From NCBI RefSeq assembly GCF_013179735.1, contig NZ_JABMEG010000001.1, forward strand, positions 3,224,001 through 3,288,000: a DNA stretch of 64,000 bases. The letters run 5' to 3'. Below the pieces are notes generated by a model that saw only the letters and a list, made by a program, of their open reading frames with translations, was not told the origin of the DNA and did not search any database. This document shows, piece by piece, positions 20,434 to 29,214 of this stretch. This DNA is from Permianibacter fluminis. GTDB taxonomy: Bacteria; Pseudomonadota; Gammaproteobacteria; Enterobacterales; Permianibacteraceae. The first letter of the stretch is position 1; the number at the start of each line of letters is the position of its first letter. The position numbers were made by a program, and so were the translations under genes.

Positions 20434-20829
20434 ATGTCCGGCAAGCGCTTTGCGCTCTATGTCACTGCCAATCCCGTCAGCGGCCAAGGCCAGTTGTCGG
20501 CCTTGCGTTTCGCCACGGCGGCAATCGGCAGTGGCCACGTGGTCGCCCGGATATTTTTTGCCGGTGAGGCGGTGCTGATCGGCAATGGCCTGATGGATAC
20601 GCCCGGTGACGAACCGCAGCTTCAGCAGCAATGGACCCAGCTCGCTGCGCAGCATGGCAGCGAGTTATTGCTCTGCTCGGCCGCCGCCCAGCGCTACGGT
20701 ATCGTCGCGGAAACCGGGTCTGATGCGGATCCGCGCGCCACGCTTGCCGCCGGCTTCAACATCAGCGGCCTGGGCTCGCTGGTCGAATCCGCGCTCGATT
20801 GCGATCGCGTGTTGCATTTTCCCGGGTGA
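20434..20829 (+). CDS. tusD: Sulfur relay protein TusD
   Basis: TusD takes persulfide sulfur from TusA and, within the TusBCD hexamer, passes it to TusE. The 131-residue protein (E. coli 128) has the DsrE/F fold, and the persulfide cysteine is visible as Cys81 in LLLCSAAAQRYGI, matching Cys78 of E. coli. The ATG at 20434 begins at the conserved KRFALYVTANP; longer in-frame readings add unrelated residues. It is the first of tusD-tusC-tusB-tusE. The 190 bases before it contain the yccA terminator and no convincing promoter. Confidence 0.94.
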   Translation: MSGKRFALYVTANPVSGQGQLSALRFATAAIGSGHVVARIFFAGEAVLIGNGLMDTPGDEPQLQQQWTQLAAQHGSELLLCSAAAQRYGIVAETGSDADPRATLAAGFNISGLGSLVESALDCDRVLHFPG

Positions 20830-20846
20830 GAGCACACGCAGCGAAC

Positions 20847-21209
20847 ATGAACAGCCAAACGATCAGCATCATCATCACCACAGCGCCGCATGGCGATGAT
20901 CGCGCCAGCCAGGCACTCGACACGGCGCTGGCCTGCGCTGCTTTCGATCAAACCGTCACGGTGATTTTTCAGGATTATGGCGTCTGGCAACTGCGTGACC
21001 AGCCAAGCGCCAGCCCCCTTGGCAACAAACCGCTGCTGGCACAATTCAAGTTGATGGCACTGTATGGCGTCAGCCGTGTACTGATTTGTGCCGACAGCCT
21101 GAATCACCATCAACTCAATGCCAATGAGCTGGCCTTGAGTGCCGACCCCATCAGCAAAGCCGAGCTGGCCGGCCATCTCGCCAGCCAGAATCAGGTGTGG
21201 GTTTATTGA
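20847..21209 (+). CDS. tusC: Sulfur relay protein TusC
   Basis: TusC is a structural subunit of the TusBCD complex. The 120-residue protein (E. coli 119) starts with an ISIIITTAPHG strand and has the DsrE/F-fold segments DTALACAAFDQTVTVIFQDYGV and the C-terminal SQNQVWVY. The ATG at 20847, 17 bases after tusD ends, matches the family N-terminus. Unlike TusD, no catalytic cysteine is required; Cys28 in the first helix is not the persulfide site. Confidence 0.93.
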   Translation: MNSQTISIIITTAPHGDDRASQALDTALACAAFDQTVTVIFQDYGVWQLRDQPSASPLGNKPLLAQFKLMALYGVSRVLICADSLNHHQLNANELALSADPISKAELAGHLASQNQVWVY

Positions 21210-21303
21210 TGGCGGATCGCCAGGCATTGATACATGAACACCGAGCAGCGCGCGGTACCGCACACAGACAGAAGCACAGGCATCAACACAACACGAGCAC
21301 GAC

Positions 21304-21585
21304 ATGAGCAGCCTGCACACCTTGCATCACCTCGATCCCGCAGCCGGCCAGCGCGCCCGCACCAGCGCCCTGCCCGGCGATGCGCTATTGCTGCGCGAAA
21401 ATGCGGTGCTGCTGGCAGTCAACCCCAATGTCGTTACCCAAGCCTTCACCGATGTCTACGCCCTCGCCGCCGATGTTGATGCGCGCGGCTTGCGCAACCG
21501 GCTGCCAACCAGCATCCAGATTATCGACGACGCGGCGTTCGTTGCCTTGACGCTGCAGCATGATCGGGTGATCGCATGGAGCTGA
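21304..21585 (+). CDS. tusB: Sulfur relay protein TusB
   Basis: TusB is the smallest member of the TusBCD complex. The 93-residue protein (E. coli 95) begins MSSLHTLHH and carries the family pattern GDALLLRENAVLLA in the middle and DRVIAWS at the end. It lies 94 bases after tusC and 58 bases before tusE, all on the plus strand. Sequence conservation in this family is low, so the call leans on context as well. Confidence 0.9.
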   Translation: MSSLHTLHHLDPAAGQRARTSALPGDALLLRENAVLLAVNPNVVTQAFTDVYALAADVDARGLRNRLPTSIQIIDDAAFVALTLQHDRVIAWS

Positions 21586-21643
21586 TCACGCTGTTAAATA
21601 AATGGATAACACCGACTGCACCAGCCATGCCGAGTGAACAGGA

Positions 21644-21991
21644 ATGACCGGCTCCGCAGGCAACTTCATCGAGATCAATGGCCAATCGTTCGCCACCGAT
21701 GGGCACGGCTATCTGCGCGATCGCAGCGTCTGGACCGAGGCCATTGCCGAACAACTGGCTGCGCGGGAAGGCATTGTGCTGACCGCAGAACATTGGCAGG
21801 TCATCCGCTACGTGCGGGCGTTTTACGATGAATTTCAAAGCAGCCCAGCCATTCGGCCCTTGGTGAAATATCTGGCCCAGCATTGGGGACCGGAAAAAGG
21901 TAACAGCCTATATCTGCACACGCTGTTCAAGGAGCCCGCCAAGCAGGCGAGCAAAATTGCCGGCCTGCCCAAACCGGCGCGCTGCATTTAA
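21644..21991 (+). CDS. tusE: Sulfurtransferase TusE (DsrC family)
   Basis: TusE carries sulfur from TusBCD to MnmA. The 115-residue protein has the DsrC fold, including HWQVIRYVRAFYDEFQ and GPEKGNSLYLHTLFKEPAKQ segments, and ends with the penultimate cysteine Cys114 (ARCI), the sulfur carrier. The second cysteine found in dissimilatory DsrC proteins, ten residues earlier, is absent, so this is a TusE and not a sulfite-reductase partner. AGGA lies just upstream of the ATG. It closes the tus cluster, as in Pseudomonas. Confidence 0.95.
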   Translation: MTGSAGNFIEINGQSFATDGHGYLRDRSVWTEAIAEQLAAREGIVLTAEHWQVIRYVRAFYDEFQSSPAIRPLVKYLAQHWGPEKGNSLYLHTLFKEPAKQASKIAGLPKPARCI

Positions 21992-22129
21992 AGCGATAGG
22001 TAGCGGCCAGCGCCACGTCTGCCTTTTCGCGCCGTCGCTCATTGATCCGGCTTGCCATCTGCTCGCGCATTGCCACCGTCCGATGCGCCGTGTATGTTCT
22101 GCTCTTCGCCTGATTATCAGGGATGAGCC

Positions 22130-24067
22130 ATGACGCTCCGATCGGTTTTGCCGACACCGGCACTTCTCTTCAGTTTGTTGGCATTGTTCGGCAGCACACC
22201 GCTTGCTGCTGCGGAAACACCCGACCCGGCTGTCGAACGCAGCAACTACATCCGCTCCCATTACGCCAAATTTGAATACCGGGTGCCGGTCCGCGACGGC
22301 GCCCGTCTGTTTACCTCAGTTTATCTGCCGAATGACGCCAGCCCCGGCAAACGCTATCCGATTCTGCTGGTGCGCACACCCTACAGCGTCGCGCCTTATG
22401 GCCTTGACCGTTACAAGGAAAAGCTCGGTCCGACCTTCGACTACGAGAAAGACGGATTCATCTTTGTGTTTCAGGACGTCCGTGGCCGCAACATGTCGGA
22501 AGGCGACTTCCGCAACATGACGCCGCACAATCCAAACAAGAAAAACAAACAGGATGTCGACGAAAGCAGTGACACCTACGACAGCATCGACTGGCTGCTG
22601 AAAAATCTGCCCAATCACAATGGCCGGGTTGGGCAATGGGGAATCTCCTACCCCGGCTTCTACACCTCAGCCGGTGCCATCGATTCGCATCCGGCCTTGA
22701 AAGCCGTTTCGCCACAGGCACCGATCGCGGACTGGTGGCGCGGTGACGACATGCATCGCAACGGCGCCTTCAATTTGCAGCTGGCGTTCGGTTTCTTTAG
22801 CGGATTCGGCAAGGCCAGACCGGAACTGACCGACGACGAGAACCCGAAAAAGTTTGAATACGGTACGCCGGACGGTTATCAGTTCCTGCTCGATCTGGGC
22901 GGACTCAGCAATGTCGACAACAAGTATTTCAAGCATGAAATTGCCGCCTGGACAGATTTTGCCAGTCATCCCGATTACGACGACTACTGGCAGGCCCGCA
23001 ATCTGTTACCGCACCTGAAAAACATCAAGGCCGCCGTGCTGACGGTTGGCGGCTGGTATGACACCGAAGATCTGTACGGCCCGCTGCACACCTATGAATC
23101 CATCGAAAAGCAGAATCCCGGCATCCGAAATACGCTGATCATGGGGCCGTGGACGCACGGTGGCTGGGTTCGTACTGATGGCGACAAAGTGGGTGATGCC
23201 GATTTCGGCTTCAAGACTTCACTGAGCTATCAACCAATCGAATTGGCATTTTTCAAACACTATCTGAAAGACGGCGACGATCCGAAACTTCCGGAAGCCT
23301 GGCTGTTTGAAACCGGCGCCAATCGCTGGCGCAGCTTCGATAGCTGGCCACCAAAGACCAGCAAGGAGCAACGCTGGTTTCTGCAGGAAAAAAATGCCCT
23401 GACCACCACGGCACCAACCCAGGATGCGGCCTTTGATGATTACCTGAGCGACCCAGCCAAACCAGTGCCTTATTCTCAGGAGCTCACCACTCGCTGGAGC
23501 AAGGATTACATTGCCGCCGATCAGCGCTTTGTTGCCAACCGGCCGGATGTGCTGGTGTATCAGTCCGAACCGCTGGCGCAGGACACCACCATTGCTGGTC
23601 CGATCGATGTTGAGTTGTTTGTCGCCACCACCGGCACGGACGCCGACTACATCGTCAAGCTGATCGACGTTACCCCCGGCGTACCGCAAGGCTGGAATGA
23701 AGATATGGAAAAAGCCGGCAAGAAAAATCGTGGCGGCCAGCAAACCCTGATCCGCGGCGAGCCCATGCGGGCGCGCTATCGCGACAGCTGGAGCGCACCC
23801 AAGCCAATGACGCCAGGCGCGATTACGCCGGTGCGTTACCGGCTCAACGATGTGCTGCACACCTTCCAGCGCGGCCACCGCATCATGGTGCAAGTGCACT
23901 CGAGCTGGTTTCCGTTTATCGATCGCAACCCGCAACAATATCTGCCGAATATCTTTCAGGCCAAGGACAGTGACTTTGTCCGCGCCACCCAGCAAATCTA
24001 TCGTGACCGTCAGCATCCGAGCGCTATCACGGTGCGCCTGCTGCCAGCGGCGGATGCCAGCCGATGA
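22130..24067 (+). CDS. CocE/NonD-type alpha/beta hydrolase, exported (peptidase S15 family)
   Basis: The 645-residue protein has a signal peptide (about 1-28, ending PLAAA) and the X-Pro dipeptidyl-peptidase S15 fold. The nucleophile is Ser173 in GQWGISYPGFY, and the catalytic histidine is likely in GPWTHGGW. The C-terminal third resembles the jelly-roll of cocaine esterase and glutaryl-7-ACA acylase, ending with HRIMVQVHSSWFP. It is probably periplasmic. The natural substrate is unknown; esters, amides and acyl-amino acids are all known in the family. The stop overlaps the start of the CPBP protease gene as ATGA. Confidence 0.9.
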   Translation: MTLRSVLPTPALLFSLLALFGSTPLAAAETPDPAVERSNYIRSHYAKFEYRVPVRDGARLFTSVYLPNDASPGKRYPILLVRTPYSVAPYGLDRYKEKLGPTFDYEKDGFIFVFQDVRGRNMSEGDFRNMTPHNPNKKNKQDVDESSDTYDSIDWLLKNLPNHNGRVGQWGISYPGFYTSAGAIDSHPALKAVSPQAPIADWWRGDDMHRNGAFNLQLAFGFFSGFGKARPELTDDENPKKFEYGTPDGYQFLLDLGGLSNVDNKYFKHEIAAWTDFASHPDYDDYWQARNLLPHLKNIKAAVLTVGGWYDTEDLYGPLHTYESIEKQNPGIRNTLIMGPWTHGGWVRTDGDKVGDADFGFKTSLSYQPIELAFFKHYLKDGDDPKLPEAWLFETGANRWRSFDSWPPKTSKEQRWFLQEKNALTTTAPTQDAAFDDYLSDPAKPVPYSQELTTRWSKDYIAADQRFVANRPDVLVYQSEPLAQDTTIAGPIDVELFVATTGTDADYIVKLIDVTPGVPQGWNEDMEKAGKKNRGGQQTLIRGEPMRARYRDSWSAPKPMTPGAITPVRYRLNDVLHTFQRGHRIMVQVHSSWFPFIDRNPQQYLPNIFQAKDSDFVRATQQIYRDRQHPSAITVRLLPAADASR

Positions 24068-24771
24068 ACTCACACCAACCCAAACACACTGCCCTGCTGG
24101 CGCTGCTGCTGATCGCACCAGCGCCTAGCATCGGCGTTGCCGTCGCACTGTTCGGCGCACCGGGCCTGTTCGGATCTGCTGTCTGGGCATTTGCCAAGCT
24201 GTGGTTCCTGCTGGCTCCGGTGCTCTGGTATGTGCTGATAGAAAAGCAGCGAATATCGTGGTCACCGCTGCAGGGCCACGTCAGTGCCGCAAACAGCGGC
24301 ATGTTGGCCGGTCTGCTTAGCGGCTTGCTGATGGCGGCCAGCATCGTTGGCGGCTATCTGCTGTTCGGCAAAGGCCAGTTTGATCCGGCACCGATGCGTT
24401 CGCTATTGCAAACGGCCGGTCTGACGTCACCGGAGCGCTATCTGCTGATGGCTGCTTACTGGACGCTGTTTAACAGTCTGGTTGAGGAATATGCTTTCCG
24501 CTGGTTCCTGTTCCGGCAATGCGAACGCTTGCTGCCCGCAGTCTGGGCAGTGCTTGCTGCTGCGGTGATTTTCACGGTCCATCACAGTCTGGCGCTGTCA
24601 GCCTATGTACCGTGGCAATTGAATCTGCTCGGCTCGCTCGGCGTCGGCGTCGCCGGGGTGATCTGGAGCGCATTGTATGCCCGTTACCGCAGCGTCTGGC
24701 CCGGTTATCTGAGCCATCTGTTCGCCGATGTCGCGGTATTTGCCGTCGGTTACGACGTGCTGTTTGGGTGA
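24064..24771 (+). CDS. CPBP-family intramembrane metalloprotease
   Basis: The 235-residue membrane protein has about six to seven hydrophobic segments. The CPBP (Abi/Rce1-like) motifs are present: EEYAFR (Glu141, Glu142, Arg146), and two histidines in TVHHSLAL (His173, His174), expected to bind the metal and water. Bacterial members cleave membrane-embedded peptides, for example in bacteriocin processing or self-immunity. It is translationally coupled to the CocE-like hydrolase, an unusual pairing that suggests both act on the same exported substrate or that one processes the other; this is inference. Confidence 0.82.
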   Translation: MNSHQPKHTALLALLLIAPAPSIGVAVALFGAPGLFGSAVWAFAKLWFLLAPVLWYVLIEKQRISWSPLQGHVSAANSGMLAGLLSGLLMAASIVGGYLLFGKGQFDPAPMRSLLQTAGLTSPERYLLMAAYWTLFNSLVEEYAFRWFLFRQCERLLPAVWAVLAAAVIFTVHHSLALSAYVPWQLNLLGSLGVGVAGVIWSALYARYRSVWPGYLSHLFADVAVFAVGYDVLFG

Positions 24772-24909
24772 TCGGCAGGTAAGAACTCTCGGGCAGATAA
24801 CGGCGGCAACAAGGCTGGTCGGTACGAAAACGCCGCAGCTGGCGCAATGCTTGCCGAGATAAAAATAAACTTGCCACCTGGAGCGCCTTGCGCCGGCACA
24901 GTCGCAAAT

Positions 24910-24963
24910 ACAGATTCAGACATATATTTAGACTCAGACTCAGACTCAGATTCAGATTCAGAC
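24910..24963 (+). repeat. Hexanucleotide repeat tract (TCAGAC/TCAGAT)
   Basis: The tract contains about seven near-identical units of the form TCAGAY, mostly contiguous, interrupted once near 24922 by an AT-rich stretch. It lies within the 226-base gap between the CPBP gene and the split spermidine-synthase-like pair and ends about 35 bases before that pair's start codon. Read as protein it gives Asp-Ser or Ser-Glu runs with no other sign of a gene. Repeats of this sort can change copy number by slippage. Confidence 0.8.
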
Positions 24964-24997
24964 AACAACAGCGCAGCGCGCCCAAGGATTCACTTTG

Positions 24998-25594
24998 ATG
25001 AATGTCGTGGTATTCGGTTCGGCTTTTGTTTCCGGCTTTATCATCATGGTGCTGGAAATGCTGGGTGGCCGAATCATCGCGCCGTGGTTTGGCGGTGATA
25101 TCTATGTCTGGGGCAGCATCATCACGGTGTTCATGCTGGCGCTCAGTCTTGGCTACCTGCTCGGTGGTCGCTGGTCACTGCGCAATGCCAGCCTGAAACG
25201 CTATGGCGGCATTTTTCTGCTGGGCGGTGTGCTGATGCTGCCGGTTGTGTTCAGCGCCGACCTGATCATGGCAGCGATTTTCGATCAGATCGTCGATGCC
25301 CGTTATGGCTCGCTGGTGGCATCGCTGGCGCTGTTCCTGCTGCCCTCGCTGGTCATGGGCATGGTATCGCCCTACTCGGTGCGCTTGCTGACCCGCTCAC
25401 GCGAAACCAGCGGCGCCTCGGCCGGTTTGCTTTACTTCGTGTCCACACTAGGCAGCGCGTTAGGAACTCTGGCGACCTCGTTCTATCTGGTGGCGCTACT
25501 GGAAATGAACCAGATTCTGCTGACCGCAATCGCCATTATGATCGGCAATGGAATGCTGCTGCTCGCCCTGCACAAACGGATGCCTGTGACATGA
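24998..25594 (+). CDS. Membrane half of a split 'fused MFS/spermidine synthase' protein
   Basis: The 198-residue protein has about five to six membrane segments and matches the N-terminal membrane domain found in proteins annotated as fused MFS/spermidine synthase (for example FVSGFIIMVLEMLGGRIIAP and FGGDIYVWGSIITVFMLALS). The ATG at 24998 is preceded by AAGGAT; a TTG one codon earlier is also in frame. Here the methyltransferase-like domain is not fused but follows as a separate gene with an ATGA overlap. Substrate and direction of transport, if any, are unknown. Confidence 0.82.
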   Translation: MNVVVFGSAFVSGFIIMVLEMLGGRIIAPWFGGDIYVWGSIITVFMLALSLGYLLGGRWSLRNASLKRYGGIFLLGGVLMLPVVFSADLIMAAIFDQIVDARYGSLVASLALFLLPSLVMGMVSPYSVRLLTRSRETSGASAGLLYFVSTLGSALGTLATSFYLVALLEMNQILLTAIAIMIGNGMLLLALHKRMPVT

Positions 25595-26505
25595 ATATCT
25601 TTTTTCAATTGGGTCGATGCGCGCGCGCAGCAAAAAAACTACTGTCGATCGGGTTGGCTGCCACGCTGATGTGCCTGCCAGCCAGCGCCAAAGTGATCCA
25701 CGAAGAACGCTCGCTGTACCGCAATATCCTGATTAGCGAAGAAAACGGCGAACGCTGCATGCGCTTTGTGCTGCATGCCCGCGCGACGCATAACCAGTCC
25801 TGCATCAATTTGCGTGAGCCGCGCAAACTGGTGTTCGATTACACCAAGATGGTGCTGGCTGCCATCCTGGTAAAACCAGAACCAAAAAATATCCTGATAG
25901 TCGGCCTTGGCGGCGGCACACTGCCGAAAACCCTGCATGAGCTCTTGCCCAACAGCACGACTACCTCGGCCGAAATCGATCCGGCTGTGGTCAAAGCCGC
26001 CAAACGCTATTTCGATTATCAGGAGAGCGAACGCATCCAGACCGTTGCCATGGATGCCCGGGTTTATCTGAAGCGCGCCATCCGTGATGGCAAAAAGTGG
26101 GATTTAATTATTCTCGATGCTTTCAATGGCGACTACATTCCCGAACATCTGATGACCAAGGAGTTCCTGCAGGAAGTACGCAGCGCACTGCAGCCCGGTG
26201 GCCTTGTTGCCGCCAACACATTCGCCACCAGCCGGCTCTATCACCATGAGTCGGTGACCTATGAAGCGGTTTTTGCCCAGGTGAAAATGCTGTCAAGCGA
26301 GCGCGGCAACAGGGTGTTGCTGGCCGCCGCCGATGCTTTCGTATTGCCCGGTCCGGATCTGGCAGCACAAGAATGGCAAGCGCGGCTGACGCCCTATGGT
26401 GTGGATGTCAGGCAATTACTGGCATTGGAAAAGCCGGCCGATTGGGACAAAAGCGTGAAGGTGCTGACCGATCAATTTGCGCCGGCAAACTTGCTGAAAC
26501 ACTAA
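25591..26505 (+). CDS. Spermidine synthase-like (SAM-binding) protein with N-terminal membrane or signal segment
   Basis: The 304-residue protein has a hydrophobic N-terminus (about 17-33), then a Rossmann methyltransferase/aminopropyltransferase domain: VGLGGGTLP at 104-112, AEID at 127-130, a MDARVYL block at 154-160 and LDAFNGDYIPEHL from 175. The sequence lacks the usual catalytic DSTDP of true spermidine synthases, having DAFNGD instead, so polyamine synthesis is doubtful. It overlaps the upstream membrane protein by ATGA, so the two probably act as one unit. The N-terminal segment suggests a membrane anchor or export. Confidence 0.82.
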   Translation: MNIFFQLGRCARAAKKLLSIGLAATLMCLPASAKVIHEERSLYRNILISEENGERCMRFVLHARATHNQSCINLREPRKLVFDYTKMVLAAILVKPEPKNILIVGLGGGTLPKTLHELLPNSTTTSAEIDPAVVKAAKRYFDYQESERIQTVAMDARVYLKRAIRDGKKWDLIILDAFNGDYIPEHLMTKEFLQEVRSALQPGGLVAANTFATSRLYHHESVTYEAVFAQVKMLSSERGNRVLLAAADAFVLPGPDLAAQEWQARLTPYGVDVRQLLALEKPADWDKSVKVLTDQFAPANLLKH

Positions 26506-26619
26506 CCACTACCACGATTGATAGCCACGCCTGTTATTACCGCGCCAAGCTCCAGCGACAGCTGATGCCGGCGTATCCTCGGCACCAGTGCTGAGCGACC
26601 TGCTGAACGAGGAGTTCTC

Positions 26620-27933
26620 ATGCGACAACCGTTCTACAAAATTTTGTATGTGCAGGTCCTGATCGCCATAGCGCTGGGCATTCTGCTCGGCATGCTCGCG
26701 CCAGACTGGGGCGTGTTGATGAAACCGTTTGGCGATGGTTTTATCAAGCTGATCAAGATGGTCATTGCCCCGGTGATCTTTCTGACCGTCAGTCTCGGCA
26801 TTGCCGGTATGCATGACATGAAGCAGCTGGGTCGGGTTGGCTTCAAGGCGGTGCTGTATTTCGAAGTGGTATCAACCATTGCCCTGGCAATTGGTTTGGT
26901 CGTGGTGAATGTGCTGAAACCGGGCGCCGGTTTCAATGCCGATGTCGCCACACTCGATAGCAGCGCGGTCGCCAAATATGCCGGCCAGCACAGCGGCAGT
27001 CTGGTCGAGTTTCTGCTGAACATCATTCCGACCACGCCATTCGAAGCACTGTCAAAAGGCGAGATTCTCGGCGTGCTGTTTTTCTCCATCCTGTTCGGTC
27101 TGGCGCTGTCGGCACTCGGTGAAAAAGCTAGGCCAACCGTATCGTTGCTGGAAAATCTGACTCAGGTCATTTTCCGCATTGTCCATATGATCATGAAGCT
27201 GGCGCCAATTGGCGCGTTTGGCGCCATGGCGTTTACCATTGGCAAATATGGTGTTGATTCGTTGGCCCCACTGGCCAAGCTGATGGGCAGCTTTTATCTG
27301 ACCTGCGCACTCTTTGTGCTGCTGGTACTCGGCGCTCTCGCCAAGCTGACCGGTTTTTCCATACTGCGCTTCCTGAATTACATCAAAGAAGAGTTGCTGA
27401 TTGTGCTCGGCACCAGCTCCTCGGAAAGCGCCCTGCCCCGGCTAATGGAGAAGCTGGAAAATCTCGGCTGCGCCAAGCCGGTCGTCGGTCTGGTGATCCC
27501 AACCGGTTACTCATTCAATCTTGATGGCACCAACATTTACATGACCATGGCGGCGCTGTTCATCGCTCAGGCCACCAATACCGAGCTGACGATCTGGCAG
27601 CAACTGATGATACTCGGTGTCGCGATGATCAGCTCGAAAGGCGCTGCCGGCGTCACCGGCAGCGGCTTCATCACACTTGCCGCCACGCTGGCCGTGGTGC
27701 CGGATATTCCGGTCGCCGGTATGGCGCTGATCCTGGGTATCGATCGGTTCATGAGCGAGGCTCGCGCCTTGACCAATTTCATTGGCAATGGCGTTGCCAC
27801 CGTCGTGGTCAGCCGCTGGGAAAATGCCCTGAATATTCCGCGCATGCAGTCTGTGTTGAGCCACGCCGGCGAGGCTGGCCTGCTGCACGACGAACCGGAA
27901 AAAACGGCTGGCTCCGCCAGCACCGGTGACTGA
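26620..27933 (+). CDS. dctA: C4-dicarboxylate/proton (cation) symporter DctA
   Basis: The 437-residue membrane protein belongs to the dicarboxylate/amino acid:cation symporter family and takes up succinate, fumarate and malate, or related substrates, with protons or sodium. Motifs present are the serine-rich re-entrant loop [17 protein letters not shown], the transmembrane block [16 protein letters not shown] and [17 protein letters not shown]. The sequence as a whole is closest to DctA rather than GltP. The ATG is preceded by GAGGAG. It is followed by a strong terminator and stands alone. Confidence 0.92.
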   Translation: MRQPFYKILYVQVLIAIALGILLGMLAPDWGVLMKPFGDGFIKLIKMVIAPVIFLTVSLGIAGMHDMKQLGRVGFKAVLYFEVVSTIALAIGLVVVNVLKPGAGFNADVATLDSSAVAKYAGQHSGSLVEFLLNIIPTTPFEALSKGEILGVLFFSILFGLALSALGEKARPTVSLLENLTQVIFRIVHMIMKLAPIGAFGAMAFTIGKYGVDSLAPLAKLMGSFYLTCALFVLLVLGALAKLTGFSILRFLNYIKEELLIVLGTSSSESALPRLMEKLENLGCAKPVVGLVIPTGYSFNLDGTNIYMTMAALFIAQATNTELTIWQQLMILGVAMISSKGAAGVTGSGFITLAATLAVVPDIPVAGMALILGIDRFMSEARALTNFIGNGVATVVVSRWENALNIPRMQSVLSHAGEAGLLHDEPEKTAGSASTGD

Positions 27934-27990
27934 ACGCCGAGCACGACTCACAGCCACTGCCCAGCAAAAACTATGAGCGTTCCATCAGGA

Positions 27991-28024
27991 CAGACAAAGG
28001 GCCGCAAGTGCGGCCCTTTGTCTG
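27991..28024. terminator. Terminator between dctA and the convergent CGL gene
   Basis: A perfect 15-bp stem (27991-28005 and 28010-28024) surrounds an AAGT loop and contains GGGCCGC/GCGGCCC with CTTTGT on one side and ACAAAG on the other. It ends 27 bases before the stop of the convergent transsulfuration gene, so it can serve both, although the T run is short. Confidence 0.8.
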
Positions 28025-28050
28025 TGATACAAGCAATCGTATCGGTGGTG

Positions 28051-29214
28051 TCAGAAGGCCGCTAGGGCGTTTTCCAGGTCCGCGCGCAAATCGGCAACGT
28101 CTTCGATGCCCACCGAGATCCGAACCAGGTTGTCGTGAATGCCCAGCTTGGCCCGAGACTCGGCCGGAATCGACGCATGCGTCATGATGGCCGGGTGTTC
28201 GATCAGCGACTCGACGCCACCGAGACTTTCCGCCAGCGTGAAAATCTCGACCGTTTCCAGGAACTGACGCGCCTGCTGCAGACCACCTTTCAGGAAAATG
28301 GTGATCATGCCGCCAAAACCGCTCATCTGTTTCGCGGCAATGGCATGTTGCGGATGTGAAGTCAGACCCGGATACACCACCTTCTCTACCTTCGGATGCG
28401 CATTCAGCCACTGCGCCAGCTGCAGCGCGCTTTCGTTGTGTTGCTTCATCCGCAGTGCCAGCGTTTTCACGCCACGCAGTGCCAGGTAACTGTCCATCGG
28501 GCCGGCAACGGCGCCAATGCTGTTCTGCAGAAACGCCATTTGTTCGCCGAGTTCGGCAGTCGCCGCAATCAGCAAACCGCCAACCATGTCGGAATGACCG
28601 TTGAGGTATTTGGTGGCCGAGTGCATGACCAGATCAGCGCCCAGTTTGATTGGTTGCTGGTTGTACGGAGTCGCGAACGTGTTGTCGACCACAACCCAAA
28701 TGCCGCGTTTTTTCGCCTCACTGGCAATGGCCGCAATGTCGCAGACTTTCAGCATCGGATTGGTCGGCGTTTCGATCCAGACCATCTTGGTGTTCGGTTG
28801 TATGGCGGCAATGAAATTCTCGACCCTGGTCAAATCCACCATGCTGAATTGCAGACCCATCGAGCGTTTGCGGACCTTGTCGACCAGACGGAATGTACCA
28901 CCGTAAACATCGTCCATGACAATCAGGTGATCGCCGCTGTTCAGCAACTCCAGCGCCGTTGACGTGGCGGCCATGCCGGAGCCGAAGGCAAAACCGCGGA
29001 CACCGCCTTCCAGATCAGCCACGCAGCGCTCATAGGCAAAACGCGTCGGGTTGTGGGTGCGGGAATACTCGAAGCCTTTGTGTACGCCGGGGCTTTCCTG
29101 GGCATAAGTCGAGGTGAAATACACCGGCGGCATTACTGCACCAGTGGTCGGATCGTACTCCTGACCGGCATGAATCACGCGCGTGCCAAACTGCAGTTTA
29201 CTGGTATCTTTCAT
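28051..29214 (-). CDS. Cystathionine gamma-lyase/synthase family PLP enzyme
   Basis: The 387-residue enzyme belongs to the Cys/Met metabolism PLP family, with the lysine Schiff base at Lys202 (HSATKYLNGHSD), SRTHNPTRFAYE near 51 and FGSGMAATST at 78. With a cystathionine beta-synthase gene two positions upstream, the likely reaction is cleavage of cystathionine to cysteine, 2-oxobutyrate and ammonia (gamma-lyase); cystathionine gamma-synthase cannot be excluded by sequence alone. The ATG at 29214 is preceded by AGGAGAGG, which rules out the 39-base-longer reading. It is the last gene of the CBS-LysE-CGL group. Confidence 0.9.
   Translation of the reverse strand: MKDTSKLQFGTRVIHAGQEYDPTTGAVMPPVYFTSTYAQESPGVHKGFEYSRTHNPTRFAYERCVADLEGGVRGFAFGSGMAATSTALELLNSGDHLIVMDDVYGGTFRLVDKVRKRSMGLQFSMVDLTRVENFIAAIQPNTKMVWIETPTNPMLKVCDIAAIASEAKKRGIWVVVDNTFATPYNQQPIKLGADLVMHSATKYLNGHSDMVGGLLIAATAELGEQMAFLQNSIGAVAGPMDSYLALRGVKTLALRMKQHNESALQLAQWLNAHPKVEKVVYPGLTSHPQHAIAAKQMSGFGGMITIFLKGGLQQARQFLETVEIFTLAESLGGVESLIEHPAIMTHASIPAESRAKLGIHDNLVRISVGIEDVADLRADLENALAAF

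Noticed and set aside
21644-21991. DsrC, pointing to dissimilatory sulfur metabolism
   Set aside because: Only the penultimate cysteine is present and the gene follows tusDCB; no dsrAB genes are nearby, so it is TusE.
24847-25098. A possible protein with Asp-Ser repeats
   Set aside because: The repeats come from the TCAGAY hexamers; the rest overlaps the start of the membrane protein gene and shows nothing protein-like.
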